Under the pieces are notes generated by a model, which ran no database searches, was not told where the DNA came from, and was given only the letters and a program-made list of their open reading frames with translations. This document shows, in pieces, positions 41,912 to 55,084 of a stretch of DNA of 64,000 nucleotides. Both the position numbers and the translations under genes were made by a program. The stretch covers positions 7,591,178 to 7,655,177 of the forward strand of contig JAJKFL010000005.1 in NCBI GenBank assembly GCA_021186555.1. Direction: 5' to 3'. The stretch is from Reticulitermes speratus (Eukaryota; Arthropoda; Insecta; Blattodea; Rhinotermitidae). Position 1 is the stretch's first letter, and each line of letters begins with the position of its first letter.

Positions 41912-42949
41912 GAAATGAAACGGAAAATGGCACTCAGTTGTTAATTACAAAACACTTCCTTTAACTATGGAAAACATGAAAAACTAAAAAGACTTGGATC
42001 TTTCAAGCTCCCCTTTCACAACACGCTCTACATCATAACCATTCAAAACCACCCACATTGCAGCACAGTGCTGTTAGCTGTTCTTTCAATTTCTTCCTGG
42101 TTTTACAAGTTTCACCTCTAAAATTTGTGGCTATCAGGAAGTGTGAAGAAGTGCCCCCTTGACCTCATAAAAAAGGTTTTCTGCTTCACACCCATGTACA
42201 AAAACAGGCACCAATTTATCAAAACAATGGGACTGTGCCACAGCTGTCACCAGACTCACCATCAATGCCCAGGTTCGATCCCAGGCAGTCCATGGGAGGT
42301 TCATGGCAGGAGCAGCAGGTTTACCTCAGAGTGCTTCAGTTTTGCCATCAGTATCATTCCACCAACACTCTACATTCACTCATTCATTCATTCATCCATC
42401 CATCCATCCATCAACACCATATAATACCACCAATGTCATTCACTAACACAAGTAACAAAAACAATAGTGACTGACACTACCACTGGTTTTGTAACCTACG
42501 TCATGCACCAGTTTACATCTATGCAGCTTGTCATCTGAAGCTCTAAAATTGTCTATTTTAAGTCTCATTTTGACCTCCTGTGGAGGCTTTGCCTGGACAG
42601 CAAAAAAATGGCCAAACATGCAGAAATCGTGCATGTTTGGAGACTTTCAATCCGGATTCTACTGTATACAGTACTGAATGATAGGATTAGTAAACAACAA
42701 ACTAGAAGGGATGGGACAGAAGTCGGCATATAATGGTGAAGTACTACTTCCAACACCTGCCTGCCATGTCCAAGGTAATCCACAAAATCCTCAGTCAGGA
42801 AAGCTGGTCTACAATATCTGAATCTACAGCCTCCCAAGTGAAAGTGTGATATATGAGAAGAAATTAAAACTAGAACTGCCTTACAGCACTACAAACCACA
42901 CCAGAAACACGTCAGTGATGGCAATAACACACTGAATACAGTAACTTAC
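41912..42949. other. Mostly noncoding; simple repeat and possible exon
   Basis: Contains an imperfect CATT/CATC microsatellite at about 42376-42415 and a tRNA B-box-like GGTTCGATCCC at about 42272 without a matching A box. A minus-strand open stretch (42817 to about 42690, DFVDYLGHGRQVLEVVLHHY) could be an exon, but its splice phase does not match the candidate at 42950-43139. Confidence 0.4.
42376..42415. repeat. CATT/CATC microsatellite
   Basis: Tetranucleotide run, ATTCATTCATTCATCCATCC then further ATCC units. Confidence 0.85.
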
Positions 42950-43139
42950 TATGTTTCTTCCCAATTTTAAGGATTCTGATGCTGGGAACTTCATGAGACA
43001 GCATGCCGAGGTAAGCATGTTTAGCTCACTGTCGGACAAATCGAGTACTGGCAGCTTGGGAATATTCTCCATAATGACAGCCAACACTGCAACATAATGT
43101 TCAATCTGAACAATAGCGCGGCATAACTGTCGGCAAGAT
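42950..43139 (-). CDS. Candidate host exon, 63 codons
   Basis: Minus strand. A good acceptor (TTTATGTTTGCAG) precedes 43139 and a consensus donor GTAAGT follows 42950. The 190-bp interval is open in one frame (one leading base plus 63 codons): SCRQLCRAIVQIEHYVAV, NIPKLPVLDLSDSELNM and LTSACCLMKFPASESLKLG. It is more GC-balanced than the flanks and reads as a helical, Leu-rich protein segment. I do not recognise the family, and the opposite strand is not transposon-like. Confidence 0.4.
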
Positions 43140-43864
43140 CTGCAAACATAAATTCAAGTAAGCTATCAAATTCACAGGCATTACACAAATAGAGACCGCT
43201 TAACAATTCTGTATACAACAGCACAGTCCTAAGGTCATATTCTTCAACCCTTCAATTAACAATAGTTCATCCCAGTTTGGCATTCTTCATACAAAGATAG
43301 TACGAAAGTCGACCTGTCTGCCTATCTATGTTATTACTGATTAGATTTTCATAACCATGGTACTGAAAACTACAATGTAAATTGTACTGTGAATGTGATT
43401 CTGGTTCATAAACTAACTCCAAGCTGCGGAGTCCATTTGAGAATGTACATCACTCAAGAAATACCTCACATTTTATGTAACCCAAAGATGCATTACTGTG
43501 TTTACTAAAGACTTACCACTGGACACTATCCTCCACCAGATATATCCCACTGACACCATTCCAACTATGCCTTGGACCTGCAAGATGTCTCTACCCTTTG
43601 AGTTTTCTGACCAACATTTTATGTGAATACTTTCCACGCCCCACCCTTCTCATACTTTTTGACTACATCACCCTAATAATGTTTGCTAAACAGTACCAAC
43701 TATGAAGCTCCTCATAATGCAATCTTCTCCAAATTCCTATGACTTCCTCTCTCTTAGGCACAAATATTGTGCTCGGCACCCTGTTCTCAAACATCTCCAA
43801 CTAACCTCCTACCTTAGTGTAAGATGCATTTCACACCCACACAAAACTACACATAAAATTAGTT
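43140..43864. other. No gene recognised
   Basis: AT-rich sequence between the candidate exon and the GIY-YIG remnant. The last ~160 bp may be decayed Penelope coding sequence. Confidence 0.35.
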
Positions 43865-44305
43865 TTGTACACTTGTATCTTTACATTAGACAGCATTCCC
43901 CAAAACGTATGTTTTGTTTTAAAGATGCTCAGGAACTCGCACATTGGAATAAAACCAAGAGAAGATTCAGAACAGATGGCATGTCGTGTATACAGTATCC
44001 CATGCCAATGTGGTAGACATTATGCCTCGGAAACAAGCAGATCACTAGATGTGCATCTCCAGAAAAACTGGCAGAATCGAAAACAGGGTCATCTGGAAAC
44101 ATCAAAATTGGCCCAACAGGCCTATGAAGAGGGCCATCATATGGGCTGGAATGAAGCCAAGATTCTTCATACAGAGACCAACAGCAGGTACAGGAAATAT
44201 AAAGAGTCAGGACATACGGTATGCTTAGAAAATCCCATCAGCCAACCCAGCTTGGAAATATCACATGTTTTGTTCCCCATGATCAACAAGGAGGGTAATA
44301 CATAA
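43865..44305 (+). pseudogene. Penelope-like element GIY-YIG endonuclease remnant
   Basis: 146-aa frame. From about residue 39 it matches the C-terminal GIY-YIG nuclease of Penelope-like retroelements: CRVYSIPCQCGRHYASETSR (GIY motif as RVY, YIG as YAS), then LDVHLQKNWQNRKQGHLETS, KLAQQAYEEGHHMGWNEAKI and ENPISQPSLEISHVLFPMI. Both motif glycines are substituted, so it is inactive. The RT domain upstream and hammerhead-bearing terminal repeats are not found next to it. Confidence 0.75.
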
Positions 44306-45920
44306 TACGGTGTGGTAACAGATTCTGGAAATAATCCTATATGTATATTCTAACACACTCATGTGGTAGTTCTGAGGTTATATCACAGATGGTGCTAGTA
44401 GTATTTATACCCACAAGTGAAACACCCGACTGACTGACTTGGTCTACAAGAGCTGCAGGCTGCAACATACTTTGAAAATGTATACATTCTCAATAACAGG
44501 AAACACATACTGTATTTGAACTGATGTCCTCACCATAACAAAAATCTTGTACGTTGTTACTGCTTAGTACTAGAGCAAACATTCATCAACACCAATACAT
44601 GATTCTGGTACATGTTGCCATAAGAACTCCACATGTTATGAACACTGTTGCTGCTTCACAGTCAGTCCTTGGTTTTAAAAGAGAAAGTAAAAAAGAATTC
44701 CCTGTAAATAACAAGAACCCTATGTCCAACAGTACCAACTACACCTGTGACTGGTAAAAGTCCTGAGCCCATCCAATATAATTTACATTTACAGCACCAG
44801 TTTCTACAAATATATACTTCAATACTTAGTCTTTCAAGTAATCACTACATTCACACAAAAAATGCATGTGCACTTATCGTTTCTATTTGAAATACAAGCC
44901 CATTTCACTAAAACTTCGTAGGTTTAACAGTTCCTAACAATATCATGAGAACCAATCATGAGTTCATGAATTTCCTGAACTTCAAAAATTATGATCCAAG
45001 ATAACTTCTTACCAAAACCGTTTGAATCACAGTAAATAATACTAATTCTTGCATGACGCCAAAGAATTCAAACTAAACATGTCTTTACAGGCAATATTTT
45101 GACAATATTCAACTCTGGTTACTGATGTTGAGAGAATGACATTAAACTTACAGAGTGCAATAAGCAGTTTGGGTAATGGTGGTCGACTATGTCTTCATGA
45201 TGTACTCTTTACTGTATCTGCCTCCATGAGCAACCTAAAAAAAAAACAAATACATAAATAAATATATATATATACAACAGTTACACGTTGTCAAACCACT
45301 AATTTGGATTTAAAGCCCTATTACAATGAAAGCATTAACCAAATTACAGCTGCACAAAAATGGTACATGGAAACTTGCTCGACACAGTCTCTTGCAGCCA
45401 CCTGAACCTCTGCCACCACTGTTACCAACTTGATTATGACTCCAACAATATGGATTGCTGCAAAATTGATGATTGTGTAGTTTCTATTGATCTTCCTATC
45501 AGGATATTACATCAACACTCAAGTCATATTCTCTTACAATTTACTGTAGGAAACGAGAATTTAAAACATGAGTAAAAGTTATACATAAATGTAATTACAG
45601 TACACAAAAACCTTTCTTGTTAACTTTGCTTTCTGTTACCCCTCAGTCATGAACCATAGTATTTTCAACTCAGAATTTTCATGAGTTTTGCATGCATATC
45701 TAAAACTGATTAATATTTAATGAAACATTCTTATAGACCCATTTCAGACTTATGTGACGAGAGCTCCAATTAAAGAGCACAATATTCACACCATTCCACT
45801 AATAAATCTCAATACAAACATGCATCATCACACACTTTTTGTCCTTCAAAATTATAAGGTACAATATATGAAGCAATGTGCAGAAAAAGATTTCACATGG
45901 TCATGAACATATGATATATA
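44306..45920. other. AT-rich noncoding sequence
   Basis: No coding or mobile feature supported. A short TA run lies at about 45265. A minus-strand segment 45152-45234 has splice-like ends but stops in all frames. Confidence 0.4.
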
Positions 45921-45922
45921 TA

Positions 45923-47413
45923 CAGTGAAACCTCTATCCATCGTTTTTCAGGGGACCGGAAAATTTGAACGATACATGCGGGAAATGATAGTACCGGGAA
46001 ACCATTAAAAATTATAGATAAGAACAATTTAATGATAATTATTACTTCTTGCTGAGAAAATCTTTCATTGACGTTTGTTTTGAGCAAACTTTACTCCTCC
46101 TCAATTCAAAGTACAATTTTTCAAGGCCTAGAACACTTTCACGACCACTGTCACTCGTGCTGTGCGCATAAAAGAAAGATCTTACTTCCATCAGCGCTTC
46201 ATGCGTCTCAGCAAAGCTCGCCAGCTTCTTCTTCTCCTTCTTCCCGCTCCACACTCCCGGACGTCACGAGGCTCACGCACAGCTCCTGCACTGCTTCTAC
46301 ACCACAGGTTGCCGCGTGACTGTCCACAGAGACGTAGTCCTCGAATTTATCTTTGTTCATGCCACTGAACTTTTCCCAGTCTTGGCGGAAATCGTCGTCA
46401 TCGTTGGTCAATACGACGTCACTATCGCCTGAAGATTGTCCCTGCACGTAACCAGCTTTCTGAAAACAATTTTCGATTGTCTGCTGGGTTACTTCTTGCA
46501 AGGCTGCCACAGTGTAGTGCAAAGCTTCCAACACGTTTATCTTCTTTTTCGTATCTTTGCCTGCATCCATTAAGCAAACAGCTGTTTGCACGAGGCGTTT
46601 TCTATAAAGCTGCTTATAACAGTTTATTACCCCTAAATCAAGGGCTGGAACACACTTGTACAATTTGCCGGGTACCGTATGACTTTTACATTTCTTAGAA
46701 ACGATGTATCCTTTGGATGTGCGGCACAATTGTCCACAAAGAGGAGAATGTTCCTGTTTTGTGCACCCATACTTGCTTCTAATGTACGCAGAATTGAAGA
46801 AAAAATGTCTGTGGTCATCCACGCTTTATTGTTCGCGTGGTACTTGGTGGGTATTTTTTTACATTCTTGAAACATCGCGGTTTCGGAGATTTTCCGATAT
46901 CAATCGGCACTTGTTAGTCAGTTCCATCACTGTTAACACAAAGTAAAACAGTAAGTCTGTCTTTACAGTTTTTCCCTCCATGACAAGACTCTCCTTTGAG
47001 AGCCAAGGTTCTATCAGGAAGCACGTTGTAGAAGAGCACCGTCTCATCCGCGTTGTAAATATCAAGTTGTTCGTAGCCCTCCAACAAAGATGGCAGTCTT
47101 TCCAGCCACGCTTCCGTGCTTTCGCTGTCCACTGCCGCACTTTCTCCGAATAACTTCTTGTATACTAGGCCATGCCGGTCCTTAAACCTCGCTAAACCAT
47201 CGCTTCAAATTTAAAAAAAAACTATCAGTGCGGGAAAATGTTGCGTCAGGACCGTGATTTTCAACTATTGGTGCGGGAAAACGACAGTTCAAGGAACAAT
47301 GGAGGCGGGAACAAATAGTGTTATTTATATGGGGCTAATTTCGGGACCAAATAAGGCAGATGATACATGCGGGCGAACGATGGTAACGGGAACGATGGAT
47401 AGAGGTTTCACTG
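45923..47413 (-). mobile_element. Tigger/pogo-like element (1491 bp)
   Basis: Perfect 23-bp inverted repeats at 45923-45945 and 47391-47413 (ends CAGTGAAACCTCTATCCATC), TA at 45921-45922 and 47414-47415. Subterminal motifs GATACATGCGGG recur near both ends. It carries a transposase lacking its N-terminal HTH. Confidence 0.9.
46208..47200 (-). pseudogene. Tigger-like transposase, HTH missing
   Basis: Minus strand, DDE_1 class. From about 47200: FKDRHGLVYKKLFGES, IYNADETVLFYNVLPDRTLA (first Asp), VNSDGTD with a frameshift near 46915, then NILLFVDNCAAHPKDTSF (second Asp) and YPANCTSVFQPL (third Asp region follows as ALDLGVI after another shift). A C-terminal acidic tail runs to 46208. The DNA-binding N-terminus is deleted and there are two to three frameshifts. 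Confidence 0.85.
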
Positions 47414-47415
47414 TA

Positions 47416-49837
47416 TATGAATTACAAGTCATCTCCACATCTTGTGTTACAGTTGCATACAGGTGGAACTACACCTCTATACCCTGTGCACAATATGTCT
47501 CCACGGCATGCACATAAAAAACTTAACGTAACTTTACTTTAAATTCACCTCAACTCCAGCCTCTAAAAATCCTGTCAGGCTGGAATGTGGTAAGCCTAGT
47601 GAACAATGCCTCACTGGCCCAATTCATTCAGTGAAGGGAAAAGGTAAACCTTATACTTATAAACAGCAAAGTCAAAGATCAAATCAGCACCACCACAATC
47701 ACAGAACTGAGCTGTGCTATTCTAGAAACCAAGCTATCATCACTGAAGCTCACAATACACAAGAACAAGCCAAAAATTTCTGTTTTGTATTCCATGTTAC
47801 ATGCTCAAAATCAAATGCCAAGTACACTTTTAATAAGTTTTTAAAATGGACAAACTGTTCTGGAAGTCATGTATCAAGGCCAGAAACTACAGGAAAACTA
47901 AAGTTCTAGTCTCTTTGCCAGCAAAGAAAATCAAGCAGGCAGGATAGGTACATATCATGCAACATTCAGACACATTAAGAGCTTCACATCCTTGACTCTT
48001 CTCAGATGGTTATACCACATTTTACTCTCTGGTGCCAAAGTCGACTGCAGCTGACATGCAATCCAATGTCCACTAAAGCTGACAGCCAATAACATGCAAG
48101 TAATGGGCAACCATTTAAATCCCAAGTCTTTTGCAGACTAATTTGCACCCAATTCCAGCGCCAAAGGGTTAATACACTGGGGGTCACACATTGTTGTTCA
48201 CAGTCTGTACACATATTACAGAAGGTTATTACTGTTATTAGGGTATGACATCTTATTTCTTTCAAAACATTATTATACAAACAACATTCAGACATGTAAT
48301 CTATCTGCATACAAAATGTCATACTCCTAGATGTGGGCAGTATTATGATTGTACATTTTTATTTACCTTAATTATGAATCATGCAAATGGAAATTTTAAA
48401 AAATCAGTAAATGCCAAGGAATGTGACATCAACACACAAATTCCACATCACCGATCATGTCAAACCATAACAAAGTTTGATCTGTGATATGTGGCACCAT
48501 ACTATTATTTAATAATAATTAAGTACATACCAGTATGTATTAAATATTATGAATATACTTCACGTTATATTTACCGTGCATTTTTGCAGTTGATCAATTA
48601 TGAATATATTTTATCCATCACGCAAAATAAATCTTAACCTCAAAGTTTCATCCGGTCAAAACAGTAAGTATTAATATTATTACTCTGTGTATTTGTCTTA
48701 ATTACATGTCATACAAATCAAATCACATCATCTTTGTGGCCCATCACGTTTCAACATATATTTATTACCTGTCTGGCTCTACCAAATGTTTCATAATTAT
48801 CTCATAAACAGCACAAGTTTAAGAAAAAATGTTATTGACATGAAATTATGTTCTGATCTTCTCTACAATTTTTACCTGACACTTTTCTCATTCCAGGAAT
48901 ATGTCAGTGAGGAATTATCATAAAAAAGTTAACCAAAATGAACTTCCTTGACAGACTTTAATAAAAGTCCCTAATATAGAATTTCATAAAAATCCATCCA
49001 GTGAGGGCCAAGTTGTTCCACACAGGCATAGAGCCAGTTGGACTGATGCTCATCACCATACCTGCCTTGTTCCAGTGTCCTATATGAGCAATTATTGTTG
49101 CTAAGTGGGCAAAACAACTTCCTCATTGAGGTAGCACCCTTCATGTTGTTAAATCAAAGAGCTTATCAATCACCCTGACAAACATGGCTGTAGCCACGTC
49201 TTCATTGCAAAACCCTGTTAATGAATTCAGAAAGTAACACTTTTCTACACAGAGCAATGTTAAATCAGAATATGTCACTTTACTTCATAGTACAATTGAA
49301 TGAATCCAGACTACTGATCTTTACCTATAGACACTGAAGCGTCAAGACCTGCTGCTACAGTCTGGGTCAGTCTGGTGCAGCCAAGATGAATTTCATGGCA
49401 CTCTGGCAACAGCAAACAGATAAGTATCTGTCAGCTAACACAGCAAATGGATCATATTGGGTATGTCCAGCCTGTACAGATTCAAAATGTGTTCCCAATT
49501 AGCAATAACAGGAAGCTGGTTGCCCCAGTAGACTTCAGCCACACATAAAGAAGTTTCAGATGCACTTATGGAGGTGGGGATGACCATGTCCTGTTGCAGT
49601 TCCTTTATTCTGAAACTGATGAATGTCTTCCTTCCGGTAGCCCCCATCAGTCTCCGATTCCACGACAATGTTGGTACTCATATCACAGACAGTAAAAACA
49701 TGGAGTCATTTTCAGCCATTGTGGACTGAAACGAACACAATACAACATTCTTATTTCAAATTAATTGCAGAACAATAACAAGGTGAGGTTTCATTTATGT
49801 TTGACATGTACACATCAAAATTAACCTCAATAACAAG
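47416..49837. other. Noncoding sequence with few marks
   Basis: No convincing gene. On the minus strand near 48584 the motif AAAATGCACGGTAAATATAA resembles the unit-start tag of the hammerhead elements. A small minus-strand frame with an upstream acceptor (about 49560-49735, starting MAENDSMFLLSVI) could be an exon but ends quickly. Confidence 0.35.
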
Positions 49838-50640
49838 ACCTTTTTTATTATTATTTATGGTTTACATTCAATAAATCCTCTAGCAGGTTAAAAGAAACTG
49901 CAGGATGTAGAAAAAGTCCAATACAAATGAACAAAACACAATACACAAACACATTAACAAAACAAATACAACAAGCAAGACACATCACCAACACCACAAG
50001 TGCAAGTGAAATTACAACACGTTCACTGATTCAAGGCAACAGATCAAACCTAAATCAAGTTTAGTCAAAATTATAAAATTTGGAATCTTACTAAGCCTAA
50101 CTGTACAACCATACAAATATAATAAAGCAATCTGAAGATATCAATATTTGTGTAATATACACGTATTATGAATACAATACATAGCAAAAGTTGGATAATA
50201 ATTACTAACATACAAATGAATAACAAACATTAAAAAAAAAATGCAGTCATTCAGAACATTACTTGAGCTTAGGTTGTGAACCTATTCACAATTAAAATAT
50301 TCTTAAACAGTATAAAATGACTTAGAATGGAGAAAAGTACTTAAGGCTGTTCGAAATTGTCCGTTATTGTGAGCTAACTGTTTTATACTTGGTGGCAAAC
50401 CATTAAAAAGCTTGACACCAGAATAGTAGGGCCCTTTTTGATACAACGACAAATTTGATTGAAGTTTAAATAAATCCTGGTTGCGTCGGGTCTTAACAAT
50501 TTCACTGCCAAAGTCGACCATGGTCGATTTAAGTATTTACATTTTAATTTGCCAGCGTCGGCTTTAGTCAATCTAAAATTTACTCTGCTCTTTTGCCTTA
50601 AATAGACCACGCACACAATAAGTTTTTTCAGGAAACATAT
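49838..50640 (-). pseudogene. LINE RT C-terminus and 3' tail
   Basis: Minus strand: LRQKSRVNFRLTKADAGKL in one frame, then LYQKGPYYSGVKLFNGLPPS and FRTALSTFLHSKSFYTV (50521-50303), the usual end of a jockey/CR1-group RT ORF. The 3' UTR follows to AATGTAAACCATAAATAATA and an A-rich tail at about 49838. It is 5'-truncated. Confidence 0.8.
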
Positions 50641-50849
50641 TTTACATCTTTAGTAATCCCTAGCTGACACCTAAAAAAAATATATGCATTTTATATCTAA
50701 TTTTATATACTATTATATTTTATAATTTATAAGATGACACACTGGTTGTTTAACATTCAATAAATCCCTGGCAATTTAACACCCATGGGGATTTAAACAA
50801 CCGGCAGTGAAAGTGTTAATATCATGAATGTGAGACACAGAGTGATAAA
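50641..50849. other. AT-rich, nothing recognised
   Basis: Short stretch between two oppositely oriented LINE fragments. Confidence 0.4.
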
Positions 50850-51745
50850 AATCTCCATTATTTACAGTGAATAACAATAAAACTTGACCAGCAAAACCAT
50901 AACTTACCATCACCTGAAAGAATAAATACTTTTCATCCGAACCAATAATATTTGCTGATGCCACCTGTGTCATACTTCTAGTCAAAATGTTGATTCTCTT
51001 CAGTGTATAACACAGCTGTCTCACAAGTAAATGGTTTACTGCCAACAAGTTGGCCATGAATCTAGATAAAACAAATATAATAAAATTTAAAACAAATAAT
51101 TCTCCACAATATCCATTAACTATTGGCTCTAACAAAAAATATATAGAACAATCCATAAATATGAAATTCCTTGGTTTCAGAACTGATAAACACTTAAACT
51201 GTAAAAATCTATGGATCAAATGATGTGGCACATGTTATGCAGTTAAGTCTATGTTGCATATCAGCAACACTGACACACTCAAAAGAATTTGCCTACTTTA
51301 ACTCTACAATTAAATATGGAATAATTCTATAATACTCTAATATTCTAATAATAGATAGTACTATACATTCTAGTTATCCTAAACTTGAGTAGAACCAAAA
51401 AAGTATTCATTCTGCAAAAGAAAAGTGTTTGAATTATTGTAGGTGCTAACCTAGAAATTCATGTACAGATTACAGATTTTCCCTCCACAATATAACTACA
51501 TATTATTATTAACGAATATCACTGCAAATAAATCTAAATTTCAAAGTAAGCTGCACATAGTATTAATACAAGGAATAAATACCATCTTCATAGACCAACT
51601 GCCCACTTCTGAAGTTTTCAAACACATATTATGCAGGCTTCGCAATATTCAACAGTTTAGCATCCAAACTTACAAGTCGCAAGGTGAAAAAGCCCAATTA
51701 AAACTGGCATTAAGAAAACTTAAAGGCTGAATTCTGTGCAACATG
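50850..51745 (+). pseudogene. LINE RT C-terminal fragment
   Basis: Plus strand, many frame breaks: motif C decayed as IIFADATCVI (about 50940), SKWFTANKLAMNLDKTNIIK (51027 on), KTNNSPQYPLTIGSNKKY, KFLGFRTDKHLNCKN, then RLQIFPPQYNYI and GEKAQLKLALRKLKG* (to 51730). Its antisense gives a deceptive exon-like frame with splice-like ends at 50908-51061. Confidence 0.75.
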
Positions 51746-53282
51746 TGAACATTGAATGCGAAGGACTTAATTCTTCACGTGTGCTGCAACACTTTTACAT
51801 CACATTAAATACATAATACACGCAACATACCGCATTTGCATAATAAATTAAAACATACAGTACAGAATGCACATTCACCATCACCAGCACGCGTGATCGC
51901 AATTAAAACGGTCGTTAGAAAGATGGACAGCGGTTCAAATTGCAAAGCGTTGTCGTTATCACACAGCAGAGCACAGATGATCAGGGGCCATCTATCTATA
52001 GTTCAGCAGTTCATCTCACCTGCCGTTCAACTATGATCGCTACCACAGATTACAGTAGCGTAACTTGTTGCATAGAACATGAGATGGGCACTCCCTCCTT
52101 GTGTTGCTGTTTAAGTCGGCAGAACGCAGATGTTGGATGCACAATTATCCCCATTACCAGAACAATTTCGCCATGATGTTCAACATCCTACAGACCAGTG
52201 CTTATAACTATTGATGCAAATCCTTGCAGGGGACTCTACATTACAAATCATATGCCAATAGGATGTCCCAAGCAATAAACGCTTAAGGTAGACCTCGGAT
52301 TCAACGTGAATGTATCCAGAGATTAATTAATTCATTCTGTCGTCTATCTTACGACAGGTACGTAGCCTCTTCCTAAACGAGTTCTCCACACGGTGCGATC
52401 TAGTGCTTCCTCTTTATTCAGAGATATGCAATAATAATTATAATCATAGCCATAATTTCTCTAACCTGTTAAACTAAACTCGCCGTTGCTAATCATGCCG
52501 TCCGTGGTCACCACTGTTTAGCACCTGTCTTGTTCAAACTAGCTGCGCTGCATAATAATTTTGATTCTGATTGATTAACGTGCTAGTTTAACAGCACAAT
52601 AGTCAATTATTAAAGGAGCAAAAAATCAATACAACATAAATTGCATAAAGAAATAAACGTAAGAACAACACAACATGCTTCAAAGGGAACGTGCAAATTG
52701 AAGTTGCTTAAATAAGAAACACAAAACTCAAGAGACGATTTTGCAGGTAAATGGTCCATTAATCCTTTTGAAATGCACGGTATATATAACATAAAGTTCG
52801 TAATTACCGAAGTGCCAAGCTTGAGCGTTGTAGTATGGAAACGCATAAGTACAGGATTTTACTACGTGTGATGCTTATGTGATAGTTGGAGCAAGGTTTC
52901 ATATATATCATAACACTCAGATGTACAATTATAGAAATTTTACACCGCACATGAAAACATATTGATCAGAATCCGACTTCAAGCGGTGTGGTGTGGAAAA
53001 TTTGATACAATCAATTGTAAGGCTTGTGGCAGATGCAGTACGCTTTCATGTAGCCTCTATCATGTCATTCACGTAAATCTATGGTTGTACAGTTGATGCT
53101 TTCTTCATAGGGGTACACCAGTTACCACATAATATGGTACTTATAACATTTTGCATGATATGTATTTTGCCACAGGGACATACACACATTTTCAAATCAT
53201 CATGTTTACCTTTTAATTCTTAGACTACCTATCACGTATAAAACGTATGAACTTTAACATTTCTGTATGTAAATTTGTATGT
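51746..53282. other. Noncoding sequence
   Basis: No gene recognised. AAATGCACGGTATATATAAC at about 52774 resembles the unit-start tag of the hammerhead family. Confidence 0.35.
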
Positions 53283-53327
53283 CTCCCTCAAGATGGTTAA
53301 AATAATTAACCCAAACGTGTAGCGGTG
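53283..53327 (+). ncRNA. Decayed hammerhead-like motif
   Basis: CTCAAGA (for CTGAAGA), stem II GGTTAA/TTAACC intact, CAAA for GAAA, then ACGTGTAG. A stem I partner is unclear. Two core substitutions make it inactive; its value is as a fossil of the same repeat. Confidence 0.5.
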
Positions 53328-55084
53328 TGAATAAATAGGTTATGTTATACACTTAATAAGTGTACTAGACGTAACAGTAAATTTATCCCTGTGCACGTGA
53401 CGCAGACACATGCCTCATGCATTCTTAACCTCGGCAATGGATGCAGATGAGTTGTCAGCTTCAAGTGTCTGCCGCTTTCCTCCCGCGAAGAGGCCCTGGA
53501 AACTATTAAACAGACGGCTGGGTGCGCCCCGGAGCAGGTTTGGACTATTGGAGAAGGGAAAAATTCCGTATCCCTGACGCAAGTCAAACTCTGCATCGTC
53601 TAGCGAATGGCATATTCACTACAATGACTATGCTCAATACTTGTATGGTACATATTTAAATATTAGTCTGTCAATATTTCAGATTTGTAGTGTGTGAATT
53701 TATTATGATATAAGGTTGCTAGCTGCTTGGTCACCTCCCAGTTGTACCACCTAATGCATGATGTCCAACATATTCGTTGCTACCCCTCATTCCTAGGCTG
53801 TCTCCTGGTTTATCGACCATTGCTCAGAATTACATGCATGTATGACGCTAGGAGATTTTGGGCTTTGAACGGCTATAGAACGCCGTGACGTAGCAATTCT
53901 AAACGCGAGCTCGCTCTACATACACAAACATTCGAACGCACACACGCAAAACAGGTTACCCGTGGACATGGATCGTATAACTGTACATGGGTCACTCCAT
54001 GATATCGTTTGGAAAAATTTTCTGCCATCTCTAAACGGATAAAAGTACTAACAATAGGGTAACACGACAGTAGCTCAGTCGGTAAGAAAACCAACTACTA
54101 ACCTTCAGCAGTACAACCATCCGTTTTTATACCATACAGCTTTGTATTGACTAACAACGTACACATACTTGTGAACTATTATTAATATACGAGTTTCAAA
54201 GCTAGCGAACTTTTGCATCATATGTGAGCAGCAACAACAAATTCAGTCAAGCAGAATTGGTTGTTGTCATTGTTGTTTTTTTGTCCTTCAAGTGTTACAA
54301 AACAATGGGATGAGTATTGTAAATATATGTTGCATCATACACATAACACGGATAGAACAAAAAAACTGAACAGAGCAATAGTACAGGAGTGAGTTACAAT
54401 AAAATAAAATTGAACAGAAACATATATAAAAAGTAGTGGGTGAGTACAACAGTGTAAAACATGAAGACAGGGAGTGTAAATAATACAACATACTAAAAAT
54501 GGCTGTGTGTGTAACCGTGAATTTGATTAGGATGACACAGGATGATTCTGTACTGGGCATAAAAATGCATATGTCAATATATTTGGTATAAATTAGAGTA
54601 GGATGTTGGAAAGTACAATATGGAATTATACTAACCACATGGTATGCACAACATAATTTTGACTGTTCTGCCCTCTCACTCTATTGGTATCAAACCAACA
54701 AATAAATGCAAAACTCTGATCCTGCAGAGTAATTTCTCCATCTGCTGGATGTGAATGTGTGCATTTGAACCAAGATTTCATCTACAGGAATCCAAATTCA
54801 CTTTCCTGAAATGTTCTAGTCTCTGTCAACTATATAATATGGAACATACTTAATATTCATAATGATTACATAAAGCAAGGATTGGGAAATGTTCACTGTG
54901 CATATTGTCCAATCACAGACCTTTGTATTTGAATTTGTTATGTGAGTAGCAAGGCATGTCACTGTTATGAACAGCATATACAATTTTATGCAACATTGTT
55001 TTGTCAAAGCTATTTCCATATGTACATGAAATTATCAGAGAAGAACTCTGGATATTGACACAACAAATCAGATTACATATTAAA
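53328..55084. other. Noncoding sequence
   Basis: No gene recognised. TAGCTCAGTCGG at about 54069 fits a tRNA A box but no B box or cloverleaf follows. Confidence 0.35.

Noticed and set aside
42262-42300. tRNA B-box-like GGTTCGATCCC, possible SINE.
   Set aside because: No A box at the right distance and no tail or TSD seen.
42565-42837. Minus-strand frame with DFVDYLGHGRQVLEVVLHHY as an exon.
   Set aside because: Splice sites are ambiguous and the phase does not join the neighbouring candidate; kept only as a remark.
45152-45234. Minus-strand 83-bp segment with poly-T acceptor and GTAAGT donor.
   Set aside because: All three frames contain stops; only an untranslated exon would fit.
50908-51061. 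Minus-strand exon-like frame (MANLLAVNHLLVRQL...) with acceptor and GTAAGT donor.
   Set aside because: The plus strand reads as a LINE RT fragment (WFTANKLAMNLDKTNI and flanks), so the frame is an antisense shadow.
54064-54120. tRNA-like A box TAGCTCAGTCGG.
   Set aside because: No B box, no cloverleaf and no matching acceptor stem downstream.
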